From Acanthopleura granulata (taxonomy: Eukaryota > Mollusca > Polyplacophora > Chitonida > Chitonidae): a DNA stretch of 64,000 nt. This document shows, piece after piece, positions 1 to 11,651 of the stretch. Numbering within the stretch: the first letter of the stretch is position 1; the number at the start of each line of letters is the position of its first letter. Both the position numbers and the translations under genes were made by a program. The stretch is from the NCBI GenBank assembly GCA_016165875.1, contig JABBOT010000032.1, positions 993,613 to 1,057,612 of the forward strand, read 5' to 3'. The notes below the pieces were generated by a model. The model was not told the DNA's origin. It worked only from the letters and a program-made list of their open reading frames with translations, and ran no database searches.

Positions 1-1174
1 TGGTCTCTACAGAATTTGACAATAGTTTCAATGACATAGGCAAAACGATGCTTTGATAGCCAAATGCCATTCCTTCTCTAGATTTAAGTTTCACACCCCA
101 AAATCGTATTATGAGGAGTACTTTTAAAACGTTTTACTTATTTATTTCGAGACATTAGAAAATTTTACTTCAGGAGAAAATAACCACAAGTGTCCCTTTC
201 AGGAAACAAGTGTACACTTAACAGAGATTTCTAACATTTCAGCACGTTTCTGTTTAGGAAACGTGTTTCCATTTCAGAGGTCGTTGTTAGTATTTCCCTA
301 TTAGGCAATATTTGAAAAAAACTCAAATATCTCGGTTTAACAAGATGGACACAGCTTGCAAGATGCTTAAAGCACATCTGTCTACCATATACACAAAACT
401 TTATTGTGCACAGCAGTGCAGGAACCAAGAAAATTAAAACAAAAATCTTTCTTGAGTTATATTTTGTCATTTAGGAAGTGAATTCAAAATATGTTTAACA
501 TATATTAATTAACTGGCAATTTCTAAAACTGAAAACGTTTTTCTAAAAATGTTCAACTCCGAATTTCGCTATATATAGATATTAATAGATATCCTGTTTT
601 GGACTTGAATTTTCTCAGATGAAAGGGTTTTCTGAGTTGGACTTTGCCCCGACTGTCTGCGTCTAAAGTTATGGTCTTTTACTGTGCCATCTGAACATAT
701 GCTTTAAAGCTTAAGAGAATTTTATCTTCACTACATAACGTCTTAATACAGAAAATAAGAGACTCAAAACTTTATACTTCCTGACATTAAAACCAAACAC
801 GACTGGAGAACGATATATCTTGGTACATTTTACAGTTTGTATGGAATACATAGTCACGACACGCTTAAGGATTGTTAGAGCATGTAAGATGATACAACCA
901 CTGCGGAAAAGATCATTACTGGTCACAGCTGTGAAGAAAGAGATCTACGAAGTCAGAGGCATGTGATTACTTTCCTAACAATGGTTGGTTCTCTCTATGC
1001 CAGATATTAAACTTCGAGATTTATAACTACAGCTCAACAAGGACCGGTGGCGCTGACATTGTTTACATGTTGCCGCAGTTTGACGTCCTTCATTAAAGCC
1101 ATTTTAATGCCCTGTTCAAAGGTGTATGGCGACCTTGTCTCGTGGCAGTATGATCACCAATGCTAAAATTTAGG
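1..1174. other. AT-rich noncoding stretch
   Basis: No exon with convincing splice sites and no recognisable repeat was seen on either strand. The short open frames are chance ORFs in AT-rich DNA. Confidence 0.5.
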
Positions 1175-1398
1175 TTTATACATCATGTATATTCCTACAA
1201 ACATCATATTTTTCATTTTCACACATTATATCAGTACATGAATACCCGTACCCTTGCACAAAATCCCCAATGGTAGCCATGTATCATGTATCCTTTATAC
1301 ATCATGTATAAGCCTACAAACATCATATTTTTCATTTTCACACATTATATCAGTACATGAATACCCGTACCCTTGCACAAAATCCCCAATGGTAGCCA
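1175..1398. repeat. Direct duplication, about 105 bp, two copies
   Basis: Two nearly identical copies start at about 1175 and 1294 (offset 119 bp). Each contains TACAAACATCATATTTTTC and ends near CCAATGGTAGCCA. The near identity points to a recent local duplication. No coding role is visible. Confidence 0.85.
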
Positions 1399-1522
1399 AT
1401 TCTCTCCCCAAGAAAGTCTCTGTCATTACGATTGATAAATTCAGCTTATTGGTTTCTTCCCCAGGTGTCTTTTTTTCTCAGGGGGGATTTTATCCCTTTT
1501 CATTCTTACCTGTCCAATAGAA

Positions 1523-1616
1523 GCACGCCTCTACATTGGATATCAAGCGGGTCCCTACATGGGATATGAAGGACGTCCCTACATTGGACATGGAGCACGC
1601 TCCTACATTGGACATA
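1523..1616. repeat. 24-bp minisatellite, about 4 copies
   Basis: The word CTACATTGGA or a variant recurs at 1531, 1555, 1579 and 1603, a constant 24-bp period. The array is open in one plus frame as an 8-residue repeat, but it has no splice or start context suggesting a gene. Confidence 0.8.
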
Positions 1617-2570
1617 ATAAAAGTTTTCTTAAGCAATTCGGATGTTGTCAGCTACATCTGCTTTATTTGTTTAAAGGAATCCTCCTCCAGATGTCTCTTT
1701 ACGCCTTGCGTTTATTTCTTATACAGAAGTAAAACCTCTTAACTGATACAGGCAGCCGTACGATTTTAGTTTGATTGTTTCTAATCCCCACTTTCATGTT
1801 ATGACTAGCGATGGACTGAAGATTATCGATTTCGGGCTGATTTTCTGTTTTCGAGCAATGTAAACATTATGATGTTGTTTCGGTACAGAAAGACTGCGAT
1901 TCTGTGCGAGCTGTAATACAACTGAATGCGCCTGACGTGGTCCTGGCTTACCCGTAAAACTAATCAATAAATGAGGGGTACGTACAAACGTTACTGCTAG
2001 GACCCATCGCATTTTACGCTCTGGTACACACGTGCGAATTGTTCAAGCGAAAATGATACGACTGGTTTCGAATGGGTGAATTTTTACGCGATAGCTCTGA
2101 AGGATAGCTACTTCTTGTTAAGAGTGTCATCTGTTATAAAAGAACGTGAGTTTTTTTTTGTCATTTCCATTCATCCCGGATGTTATATGTTTGCTCTCTA
2201 TTTTATTTCCTACCAAATGTACTGTTGTGGCTAAGAAGCAATTATCATAGGTGCAGGTGAACTGGGTTGTTGACAATTTGCAACCACCGAACTTCAAATG
2301 TTTCCTTTCGATTCATTTTCTCGGCACATAAATGTTTTACGTGTCATTCATGAACGATGGATCGAATTTAGAATTAAAAAAAAAATACATGTATGTGACA
2401 AAAACGGGAGAATCAAAACAACTAAGATTGCCAATTAACAAGAAAGGGTGTAATATCTGACAATTCGACATACAGTGTAAACTCACCCATTAGTATCAAC
2501 ATGTGTACAATTTCCTGTATCAGGCTGTTCTGGGGTCGCTACAGATCTGGCCTGTAGAGCAGAGATATAC
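1617..2570. other. Noncoding stretch, nothing recognised
   Basis: Both strands were read. Only short chance frames and poly-A or poly-T runs are present. Confidence 0.45.
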
Positions 2571-2825
2571 AAGTAGATCTACCGAAACTGCGTGAGATGT
2601 ACTGCTGATATCAAGTATTGAGCAAATGAATTCTGATGGCGCTCTGATCACATCGCCAACAGGCATACAGTTATTGGTACCTTCAGAATCTGCCTGGGAA
2701 CGGTTACCCATGAGGCAACATCAGCATCCAGACATCAACTGTCAGGACAACCAGATGACACTGATTTCAAGACATCTTTCTCCATGAAGGAAAGAGAAAC
2801 TTTGGCACGCGGAAATACGGTATAA
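2571..2825 (+). repeat. Dispersed repeat, copy 1 of 2
   Basis: This stretch of about 250 bp is clearly related to 8209-8470 in the same orientation. Shared words include ATGAATTCTGATGGC, CAACAGGCATACAGT and GAAACTTTGGCAC, with many point differences and small indels between them. It is an old dispersed repeat of unknown class with no coding capacity. Confidence 0.7.
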
Positions 2826-3144
2826 AGCGTTGTCAACACAGCTCCAACTTCACATGCGTATAAAACTCCCGTCCCAAAGTGGTATGTACACCATTCTTGA
2901 TAAGCTCCCTTTCCTGTAGAATCCAATTCCTGGAATTATGCGACGCAAGCTTCATCAAAAACCAAAAGATGTACCCTCAAATCCATTCAAATATTTAACA
3001 AACTAGAGATCTGAAAATACCAACGTCGTATTCTTGTCAAAACTTGCTTTAACGTTCTTCATTCGTTATCTAAGGGAAATTACTCGTGTTCTGCAACGTT
3101 CTTCCCGTTTCAGTTATTCCCCCTGACATCAGCCACCAATTTGG

Positions 3145-3540
3145 CTAACTCTGTCCAGAAGACTCCGACCTGATCGTCGGCAGGTCGTAGCGGGAACTTC
3201 TAGGGAGCTCTCGGACGTCGTCTAACGTACAGCTGTTTTCCTTCATGTATCGCAGACATTGCTGTTTGATAGAGACAATAGTGCTGGGTCGGATAGGACG
3301 ATTGAGTAACCGGGAAAAGTGCTGGCTAGCTTTGGAGACGCCAATCTGGATCGCGTGGCGTGCCATGTCAGCTCGCTGCTTAGCGGTGTAAATAGCGTAC
3401 TTCCCTCGCTTGTCCCTGAACAGCGCCGGCAGTGTCGGGGAGTGTTCCTTGTCACCGGCGGAAAAACTCCAGGAACAGTTATCTGGAACATAATCCCGAA
3501 AAGCAAACACTTGTTTACAAATCTTTGAAACTATAGAGCT
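3145..3540 (-). CDS. Transposon-like helix-turn-helix ORF (partial)
   Basis: The minus frame is open from about 3540 down to a stop at 3145, some 130 residues. Its central part reads KRGKYAIYT, then RADMARHAIQIGVSKASQ, then HFSRLLNRPI and STIVSIKQQCLRYMKE. A basic segment followed by Tyr-Thr, a helix with R-A-x-M-A-R-x-A and a G-V-x-K-A-x-x-H-F-S turn resembles the short DNA-binding region at the N-terminus of transposase or integrase-related proteins in invertebrate genomes. That family link is recollection, not a search result. No ATG opens the frame (only GTG at 3510), so it is probably an exon or a broken mobile-element ORF. The C-terminal part is short and no catalytic domain lies nearby. 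A host gene exon is the alternative. Confidence 0.4.
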   Translation of the reverse strand, partial: SSIVSKICKQVFAFRDYVPDNCSWSFSAGDKEHSPTLPALFRDKRGKYAIYTAKQRADMARHAIQIGVSKASQHFSRLLNRPIRPSTIVSIKQQCLRYMKENSCTLDDVRELPRSSRYDLPTIRSESSGQS

Positions 3541-3755
3541 GATCAGAGCAGAATACAGAGGTACAGGTCACAAACTGCAGACACATGTACAATGACAATG
3601 TAATAGTATACGCGATGTTTGCAAAAACTGCGCACTTTGCCATGAAAGCATGAAACTTGGCAGAATAGTTGAATAGGTCCTTCTGCAGATTCCCAGATGT
3701 AGAGCCATCGTGAATAGGCAATCTGTTGACCCCGGTGGCCATTTTGTTCCCACCA

Positions 3756-6700
3756 CTGCGGAAAAAACATTTTTTTAAAAATATCTGTGGGACAAGGCTT
3801 GCTACGATAACACATATGGGAATTTTACCACTGTTGTTATGTGCCTGCTGTGAATTGACACAATTTAGAATAGCACCATATGTGCATTATTATCAGAAAC
3901 GTAATCCAAGATGCCCACCACTCACCACCTTCCATCTCGCAGCACCCGTTATGCCCAGAACCGAGGAGGAGTATGCAGATATTTGTATTTTGTTTGAGTG
4001 CACACAGCACTGTATCCATGTGCTCTTACCATGCATGTTCATAATCTACTGAAGCAGACCAGATGTCTAGTGGTGAGGGGCACTTGTCTTTCTGTCGCTT
4101 TCCTTTCAATTGCCTTTCCAAACCCAGCATTTGAGAACGAATTTACATATTCTCTCGCTTTCACCGCCTGTTGGACATGAGAGACAGTAAGTGGTCGAAG
4201 ACGCCCGATGACCGCTTGCGCAGCAACATTCACTGAAGGCTATTTGTCTTCCTAAAGTATGATGTGTATATCTGTATGATACATGTGGGAAAGTCCGTCA
4301 GAAACTTGCCAAAAATCCGTGGTTTTCTGCGAGAACTCTTGATTTCTTCCAAAAATACGACTGAACGCCATCGTAGAAGTGAAGAATTCCTGAGCATGGT
4401 GTTAAACTACACTGAAATCATCATAATTGTATAATGTGCCCTTTTCGAAATGCAGATAATTCTTGACATGTTTGGGTCAATCTGCTGCCAGTTTGTCAGT
4501 AGGCCGGAGACTTCATCAGGTACGGTGGCATCAGACTCGGGAACATTCGTCTTCGTCTTCTATACATTTTAATGTATACAGCTTGCGAGGGTTTCTTTTC
4601 TGAGACATGATTTACCATGAAAGGATGGTTATGGTTTGTATGGATGGTATGGAACAAATCGTGTATATTGCCGTCTACTGTCAGACTATATACAAATCTT
4701 TGAACAAACCACTGTCATTTTTCAATTAACCTGAGCTGAATTTCTGGTTTTCAGGGCTCTCTTGCAGGTGCCAGACAGAAATCAGTTTTTTACAATAATG
4801 TCACTCGCTCATTCACTTACTTATCAACTAACCCTGTCCATTTTCTCTGCCTTTTTAGGTGCATATATCACAGCTTGGTCAATGATTTCTTTTGTTTCTG
4901 ATATGGATAAGTCCTCATTCTCCTCTGTAAATGGTTTCCCTATGTGTACCATTACGTTGGTCACTATTTTCGCCTGATCAGCATAGGTGTGTATACATCC
5001 AGGCTGCTAAAAATGTCTTGTATCTTGGTAGAAGTTGGTCACCTCAAACTTGGAACTTTGCCAAAACAAACAGCCCCACCATCTTCAATCACTGATGCAT
5101 CGCTTTCTTCATAGGCCTGACCGGTGGCCATTGTTGAGAATGTTCATTTTGTCCAGGGAACTGTGAATTGACGAAGGGGCACTTTCTTGAAACTGATCAT
5201 GTCTATCACGTGAGGTGAGAGCCATCAACATAATTTACTGTGATCGTTGGTGAAGAACGAGGTGCAGCTTTTGTCAGATTGTGTGTACATGCGCATCGGA
5301 AAGTTCCTATAGCTATAGTAAGTCTAAAAGTTTCAGATGCAACGCAGAATACCAACACAGAAACTGGCAGTTGTCTTGTGCGACACCGGTTTTCAGGCGT
5401 ATCAGACAAATTAGTCGCTTCTACACCTTCTGTTATTTAATGCTCTTGTCTGGTGCAAGTGATACTCCTACACTTTAGCAAGGGGTTGGCTGTGGAAGCC
5501 GACAGGAAACCTTTGTAAGAAATGGCGAGGCAGCTAAGAGAGGCGGGACGGCAAGGCAGCAAAACGATGTGGTGTGTTGACTAAAATCACTGCCACACCT
5601 TTGTATTACGGGGCTAGGATGCAAAAGGTCTTCTGTCTGGTTCTGTAGCCTGTGGAACCTGTAGAAACGACTGGTACTCTGCCTTGAACCAGAGCTTCTA
5701 CCCAACTACTGTCCTGTAACCAATCACCAATTTGGAGACAACCTTTTTCAGTGTGTCTAGGTCGGGAGACGCGGGAGCAGTCTTGGGTCTGGGAATATCA
5801 AACATTTTAAAAATGGTACTTGTTGCCAGCTCACTTGCCCCTCAGCACTGAGCGGTTAGAGCAAGAAAACAGGACTGGTTGGCCCAATGGCAGTATAATG
5901 TGACTGGGTGGTATGTCTTGCCTGGTGTTTTCGGCATGATGTTCCCGATGAGACAGCACTTTGGAGGAAAGGGCTCGCCCGGTCACAAGAATACTGTATG
6001 TGTATGTATTCTATGAAAGGACTCCTTGTCTCCAGATGTGTCATCATAAGTACAACGTAAAGGCCTAAGCATTCATTCATTCATTTTCAATATACAACTT
6101 TTCAAGAATGATGATCCTCAGTGACTGTAGCAAGCTGGCCATTTTCCACTGTATCTCTTTGAATATGGTGCAGAAGCCAGTGTGAAGGCATCGGAACTGA
6201 CTTCTTTCACTGCCTTCCAAACCACATCCGTTGTGACGTATCATAAGCATGATAGGCTTTTAAGAATTGTTATAACATCGGCATTTTATTATCTACTGAA
6301 GTCTTTACCTTTCATGTTTCTGCAGTTATATATCCTTAGAACGGATCAAACACTGTGGGAAGAATGACTCTTTTCTTTTTCAACTTTAACGAAGATGTGG
6401 TGTATGGTGTATAGAGCTGATATGCTGTACTGTGGGCGATTAAAGTTTAGGACAGACAACTTGACCAGACAGATTCTCATTCCATACAATGGCCCTGAAG
6501 ATCATCTGCAGCCAGGATTGTATGTGGTCTGTGTTACCAGTAGCTGCCGATGTGAACAAATTAGGCTACCATGGAGATTTACTGGACAGATTTGTGTTTT
6601 TAGATGGTGATGCGAATACATTTTTACCATGAATGGGATGATTTTCATCCCTGTCATTTGATATGCACAGCCTAGTTAACTGGAAAAGCAATTCTACAGG

Positions 6701-8208
6701 CTGACAGTCCTACGCACATGGCCGTGGCGTTTCTCCATCTGTCCTATGCTGGGAATTCGTGCTTGCATTGGGTCGTCGACCGTGAATGTTATACTACAAC
6801 AACTAGACCCCTAGTGGTTTCTTCAGCGCATTTACATGCAATGGTGAAAGCGATGGGGACAGGTCAAACGACCGGCAGCAGGACCTTGACGCCATTTTAC
6901 TGACGTCAAATGTTCCCTTTTCGGTTCATCATAATGACGTCACATTACAGACAACGCGACGTTACAACAGAATCCGGTTGTGATTGTAGGCATTGCGCTA
7001 CTGTCAAGTTTTTGACGTAACACACGCTGAGGGTCCTGCTTCACAGCAGCGCAACTTCGCAGTTTTAAAAAAATACGCCGCCTTCCCATTTGGACTCCAT
7101 TTAAAGGGTCTAAATTTTCTACACTTGTTAGCTTACCCAGGAAAATAGCCACTGGCATTCAGGGATTTTGTAATCCCGAACTAAGGTTCCGAAATATATT
7201 TAATTTAACGGGTTATCTATGATAGAGGCCTTAATTTGCGTGGTACAGAGTATTACATACATCTGAAGTTGTTCTAAATGGCATCATATTCCAAATAAGA
7301 AATAAAACATACGTCAGTTGCCAGTAAATGTCATCATGTCAGAGGTAATGAGGAAAATACGTTTCCGTACAAAGGAGGAAACAAAATGTTCACCAGGGTC
7401 AACAGAGGTCATTTAGCAGAATATGCCAAGTTTCATGCTTTTATGCTAAAATGCACAATACCCTCCAAATTTTGCACACATCTCCTGGACTATAATGCCT
7501 ATTACCGAGATTACAACCAGACCTGGAGCTAATCATCCAAAACAGGTGGTGGGAGGGAGTGGTTGGGTGGTAGGCATATGTACATGATTCCCGCTAAACG
7601 GGCCAGGGTGCCCTTTTCCATGCCCTATATCTGTTATATATACATATTGCTGTTCCTGACAGAAAGTGGCAAAGCTGCACCTTGTAAGGGTAGAGTGTTG
7701 CTACCTTGTACAAAAGTCAAGCTAGAGGCTTGTTTCGTAGGTTTCCTTCTAACATACACATGTGCACAGGTGCTTTTTCCTTAATCCAACTCAATGCAGA
7801 AGAAAGATATAACGACTTAAGGGCTGCATCTGTCCCAAAAATGTGGTCGACTGAGTGAAAGCATTCAACTTTTCTCAAACTCATTTCGCAATTTTGCACA
7901 CACACACAAAAAAAAACACGTCAAACTTTGCTAATAAAGGAAACAGTCTTAACCCAAAAGAATCCCCTGCCATGCATCAAGTAGCTATTTATTCTCCTTT
8001 GGCTGTCTGTACAGAGATCTTAGCAAACCATGCAGAGTGTTACACTACAACTGATACGTCAACATTAAAACTGATGACATTGGAGATGTTGTTACATATC
8101 ATCGCAATCTGGTGACCAGACAACTGATGAATTCTACAAAAGTACACGTAGATGTGCACTTCACTCTATTTCGGGGTTACGACTCGTCTATAGGAGTAAA
8201 GATCCGCA
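3756..8208. other. Gene-poor stretch with isolated exon-like fragments
   Basis: No gene could be assembled. A minus-strand frame of 29 codons at 5043-5131 begins ATGGCCACCGG and ends at an AGGTGACC donor-like site. A minus frame near 4440-4555 and one at 4039-4233 also look somewhat protein-like, but their phases do not join. A similar ATGGCCACCGG start occurs on the minus strand at about 3742. The word GCCAAGTTTCATGCTTT occurs near 3650 (minus) and 7430 (plus), which suggests shared repeat content. Confidence 0.35.
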
Positions 8209-8470
8209 ACAAGATCTACCCAAACTGTGTGACGTGTACTGCTAATAGCAAGTATTGGGTACATGAATTCTGATGGCAGACTGTCCACCTGATCAACAGG
8301 CATACAGTCGGTGAGTGTCAGCCTCAGAGTCTGTCGGAGAACAGTTACCCATGATGTAACAGCGACATCAAGATTTAAGATTATCAGTACAGGCAGAATA
8401 TATTTACATCAAGAGATCTTCCTCCATGAAAGACAGTGAAACTTTGGCACCTGAAAAATAAGGTGATTCA
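8209..8470 (+). repeat. Dispersed repeat, copy 2 of 2
   Basis: Homologous to 2571-2825 in the same orientation, about 5.6 kb away. It ends with the shared CCTCCATGAAAGACAGTGAAAC-like segment. It is diverged and noncoding. Confidence 0.7.
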
Positions 8471-9989
8471 AAGCTGCCTATTTGCATTCAGACAAGTAGA
8501 TGAGATGAGCAAAGTGGATCACAAAGTTCATCCAATTCATCATGATGTATCCAATCACTAAAAAAGTATACTTTTGTTGTTAAACACCAGGAACAAGAAA
8601 ATTTCACATACACCAACAGTGGTCAGTTTCGTTGATGGAGAACTTTTCCACTGACATCACACTTTTGGAAGACAACTAGTTTTCAAAGAACATTAAGCTC
8701 CACGTAAACGGGAGTTTAAAACAAAGGACAACAAGAAATATAACCAAAGTTATTTCAGGGGTAGGGTACATATAGATCTAAATGGGCAAAGACATTTTTT
8801 ATGACGTGTTTGGTAACTTTATATTACCACTTAATCTAGAATTCTTACCAGACCAAGGGTTACTCCATTTTAGAGAGACCGGAAACACGATGTTTCGTCA
8901 TCCATACACTACAGTCTTCAGTATTACAGACAAGACACTCATTTGCTGCGCGAAGTAGGGTCCTCCTTATTATTACACCTGAAGGCCACGCACAGCGGCT
9001 TCCCAGTTGAGGCTTTGGGAACCAGCTCCAAACGTATTCCTTTACGACTTTCTACCAGCCCGCGAGTGGGACAGACCGCCTACCGTTAACCGTCAGAAAA
9101 ATCACCCACGCAGTACGAACAATAAAATCAGGGAACTCAGGATATTCCCTATCCAAGGTCAGATTAGAAATCACACCTATGTGCATGTACCAGTGGTTAA
9201 GAGTCATGGATCTGTGCACATGCTTTTACAGGGCATGTAAGGTACAGCCACAAACTAAGGACTACCTTTGTCGGCCCCAATAATGGCTGTATGGCTTATT
9301 ACCATGTTGATAGTCTTATTTAAGAGATTTACCACCTTATGACCAAGCGTCCGAATTCAGATTAAACAATTCATAATAATGACCCTGTCATTTTCAGTAC
9401 ATCTTCCTAGAGTTGGGGTTTCTAACTTTCAAGATTGATCTGCGATAAGGCATCCTGACATGGTTTCCTGTAACGCCTCAAGGTAAGTACCATTACATGT
9501 CTAGAAAGCACTGGAGGACAATGGATCCTCTTGTTCCGAATAAACAGGGAACAACAAACTCTTCAAATTTGCAAGGTCTACTAGATGTAGGAGTTAAGGT
9601 TGGCATGGGGAAGATAGCTCAGAGGGTTAACCTGGACATATCAGCTGACCACCTTTGGTAGTTGCTTGTTCTCATGGCACGACAGGAATGGTCCTGCCCT
9701 AACATGTTATTGTACACTGTACAAGGCCAAGCCAGAAATACAGGCGCACTACAGAGGGGGCCTATGTAAGCAAGAAATAAATAAAGTAATAAACATAAAC
9801 AAAATACATGTGTGCCTTTTCACAGGGTTTCCAAACACAGATTGTACGGCTGATAAGAAACGACAAAACATCTCAAACAGGATTCGCACAGGCAGTTCTC
9901 CAAAATGAAAAAACACAAACTGAAACTAACGAGGTCCCTCAAAGCAGAGCAGATCCCATATTTCGCTAAGGCATGTTAAGCTAGAATAC

Positions 9990-10023
<34 letters not shown>

Positions 10024-10389
10024 ATGTCAGTAGACATGATTTCCAAATGCTGATTTTGTGCCAAGGAACCATAATGAAACATGTCCCACAACATCCATGC
10101 ATGCAGTTATCAGAAATAAAATTTCTACCCTAGTCAATTAGGAAGTGTACACATTACAGAACCATGTATTCCCCAGGTTCACCAGACCCAATAGGTTACT
10201 TGCTTGAAATACAAACATGAACACAGTTTTTTATAGACACTTTCTCATCGGGGTTACAAGCATAAACTGAGTTTGGGCATATTTTCAGATTAAATTTTTG
10301 GTGTGTGTCTTGGTTATTTGTGGAGGGCACAGAATAAACTGAGGTTTATAAAAAGATTTTAACAGAATCCCTGATGTGTATTTATATAT
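8471..10389. other. Noncoding stretch with an AT microsatellite
   Basis: No supported gene. An (AT)n run lies at about 9989-10015. A downstream exon of the minus-strand gene with coding at 11007-14150 may lie here, but none with the required phase could be identified. Confidence 0.4.
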
Positions 10390-10625
10390 TCATTGGTGTT
10401 ATGAGCCGTACTCACGCATACTTCACTTAGACAATGGTGACCAGCACTGCGTTAGAAGGAAAATGGGTACAGCCCAGAAGAAACCCATGACCACCCGCAG
10501 TTTACTGGCAGATCCTCCCACATATGACTGGAGAGGCTAGCAAGAGCTGTCTTAAACTCAGAGTAACTGCATCAACTGGTGAGAGGTTCCTGAGTCATTG
10601 TGCTGCACTAGCATGCTTACACGTT
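10390..10625 (-). mobile_element. tRNA-derived SINE, nearly full length
   Basis: On the minus strand this reads from a tRNA-like head through a conserved body to a tail facing lower coordinates. Diagnostic body words on the plus strand are GAAACCCATGACCACCCGCAG and GCCGTACTCA. It is diverged from the family consensus inferred from copies in this window. Confidence 0.8.
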
Positions 10626-10802
10626 GAGTTCCCAAGAAATACATAATCAAGTACATATATACATGTATATATGTAAACTTAATACTCAGAGGAGGTGTTT
10701 TCATCTGACAGCTATGAGTACATGCACCTGCTCATACTACAGTCTAATATTCTAGAAGGCAACATCAATGCGTTGCACAATTTTTTTCAAGGATAGCCAA
10801 AT

Positions 10803-10958
10803 GCATTTATTTATTTATTTATTTTGCCTGGAGTTTTATGCCATACTCAACAGTATTTCACGTACAACGGTGGCCAGCATCATAGTTGCATAAAACCGGG
10901 CAGAGCCTGGGGGAAACCTACGATCAGCTGAAGGCTGATGAAGGACCTTCCCGCTGCC
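10803..10958 (-). mobile_element. tRNA-derived SINE, 3' part
   Basis: A (TTTA)n stretch, the complement of the (AAAT)n tail, is followed by GCCATACTCAACAGTATTTCA and the GGGCAGAGCCTGGGGGAAACC body. The tRNA-like head is missing. Confidence 0.8.
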
Positions 10959-11006
10959 AAATGCATGATTATCACATCATCCAATGAATGTTACCACATT
11001 ACTCAC

Positions 11007-11651
11007 CGGGAGAACTGAGCACGCTGTTGGCGGATGTGTGCACACTAGACCCCGACGTGCTCTTGCCCACTGGAGTGCTCTCAATTCCTGAGAATGACGC
11101 TGCAGAACTCTGCGGAAAGTACACAGACAAATTGGACATATCTTCCCTGGGAAAGTCATTTGTCACAAAATTTCCACTGCCAATGCCATCCAATGTCTGG
11201 TTCAGGCGATCACTGGTGGCCTGGGATGTCGTGGAATTAGCTTGGACATCCTCGAGACCAGAGTCCGCTACCTGTATGATGGACGCCAGGCTCTCCGTAT
11301 AAGAAGGTTCAGGAGAGACAGCACTCACTGCAGTTGTGCTGGACAGTTTGGAGTTTTTGGGCGGGGAATGGTACTGCTCCAGGTTAAGTGTTACCACAGA
11401 GTTGTCTCCCCTCTTTCGCCAGGTTTTGTGCCTGTCCCGTGGAACGGTTGGACTCCTCGACCTGTGCAGGGACGCCGGAAGCGGAGGATGCGGAGAGGTT
11501 TCGTCTGCGATGATCACATCATCCTCCTCTACGATCTGGACGCTCTGGTCCGTGAAGTCTGGCTGTCGCGATCGATTGCTGTGATGGCTGGCAGCTATGG
11601 CTTCCTCCAGACCTTGCATCCAGCCTGGCGGGGTTGCCTCCCCTGAACAGT
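11007..11651 (-). CDS. Exon of unrecognised gene (Ser/Thr/Pro-rich)
   Basis: The acceptor is GTATTTCAG immediately above 11651 and the donor is CCCG|GTGAGT below 11007. It is open in a single frame over 645 nt with clearly higher GC than its flanks. Motifs include PPGWMQGLEEAIAASHH near the start and repeated Ser-Ser clusters at the end. Confidence 0.7.

Noticed and set aside
11242..11646. 134-residue plus ORF opposite the minus-strand exon
   Set aside because: The minus frame has exact splice borders and matching phase; the plus frame has neither.
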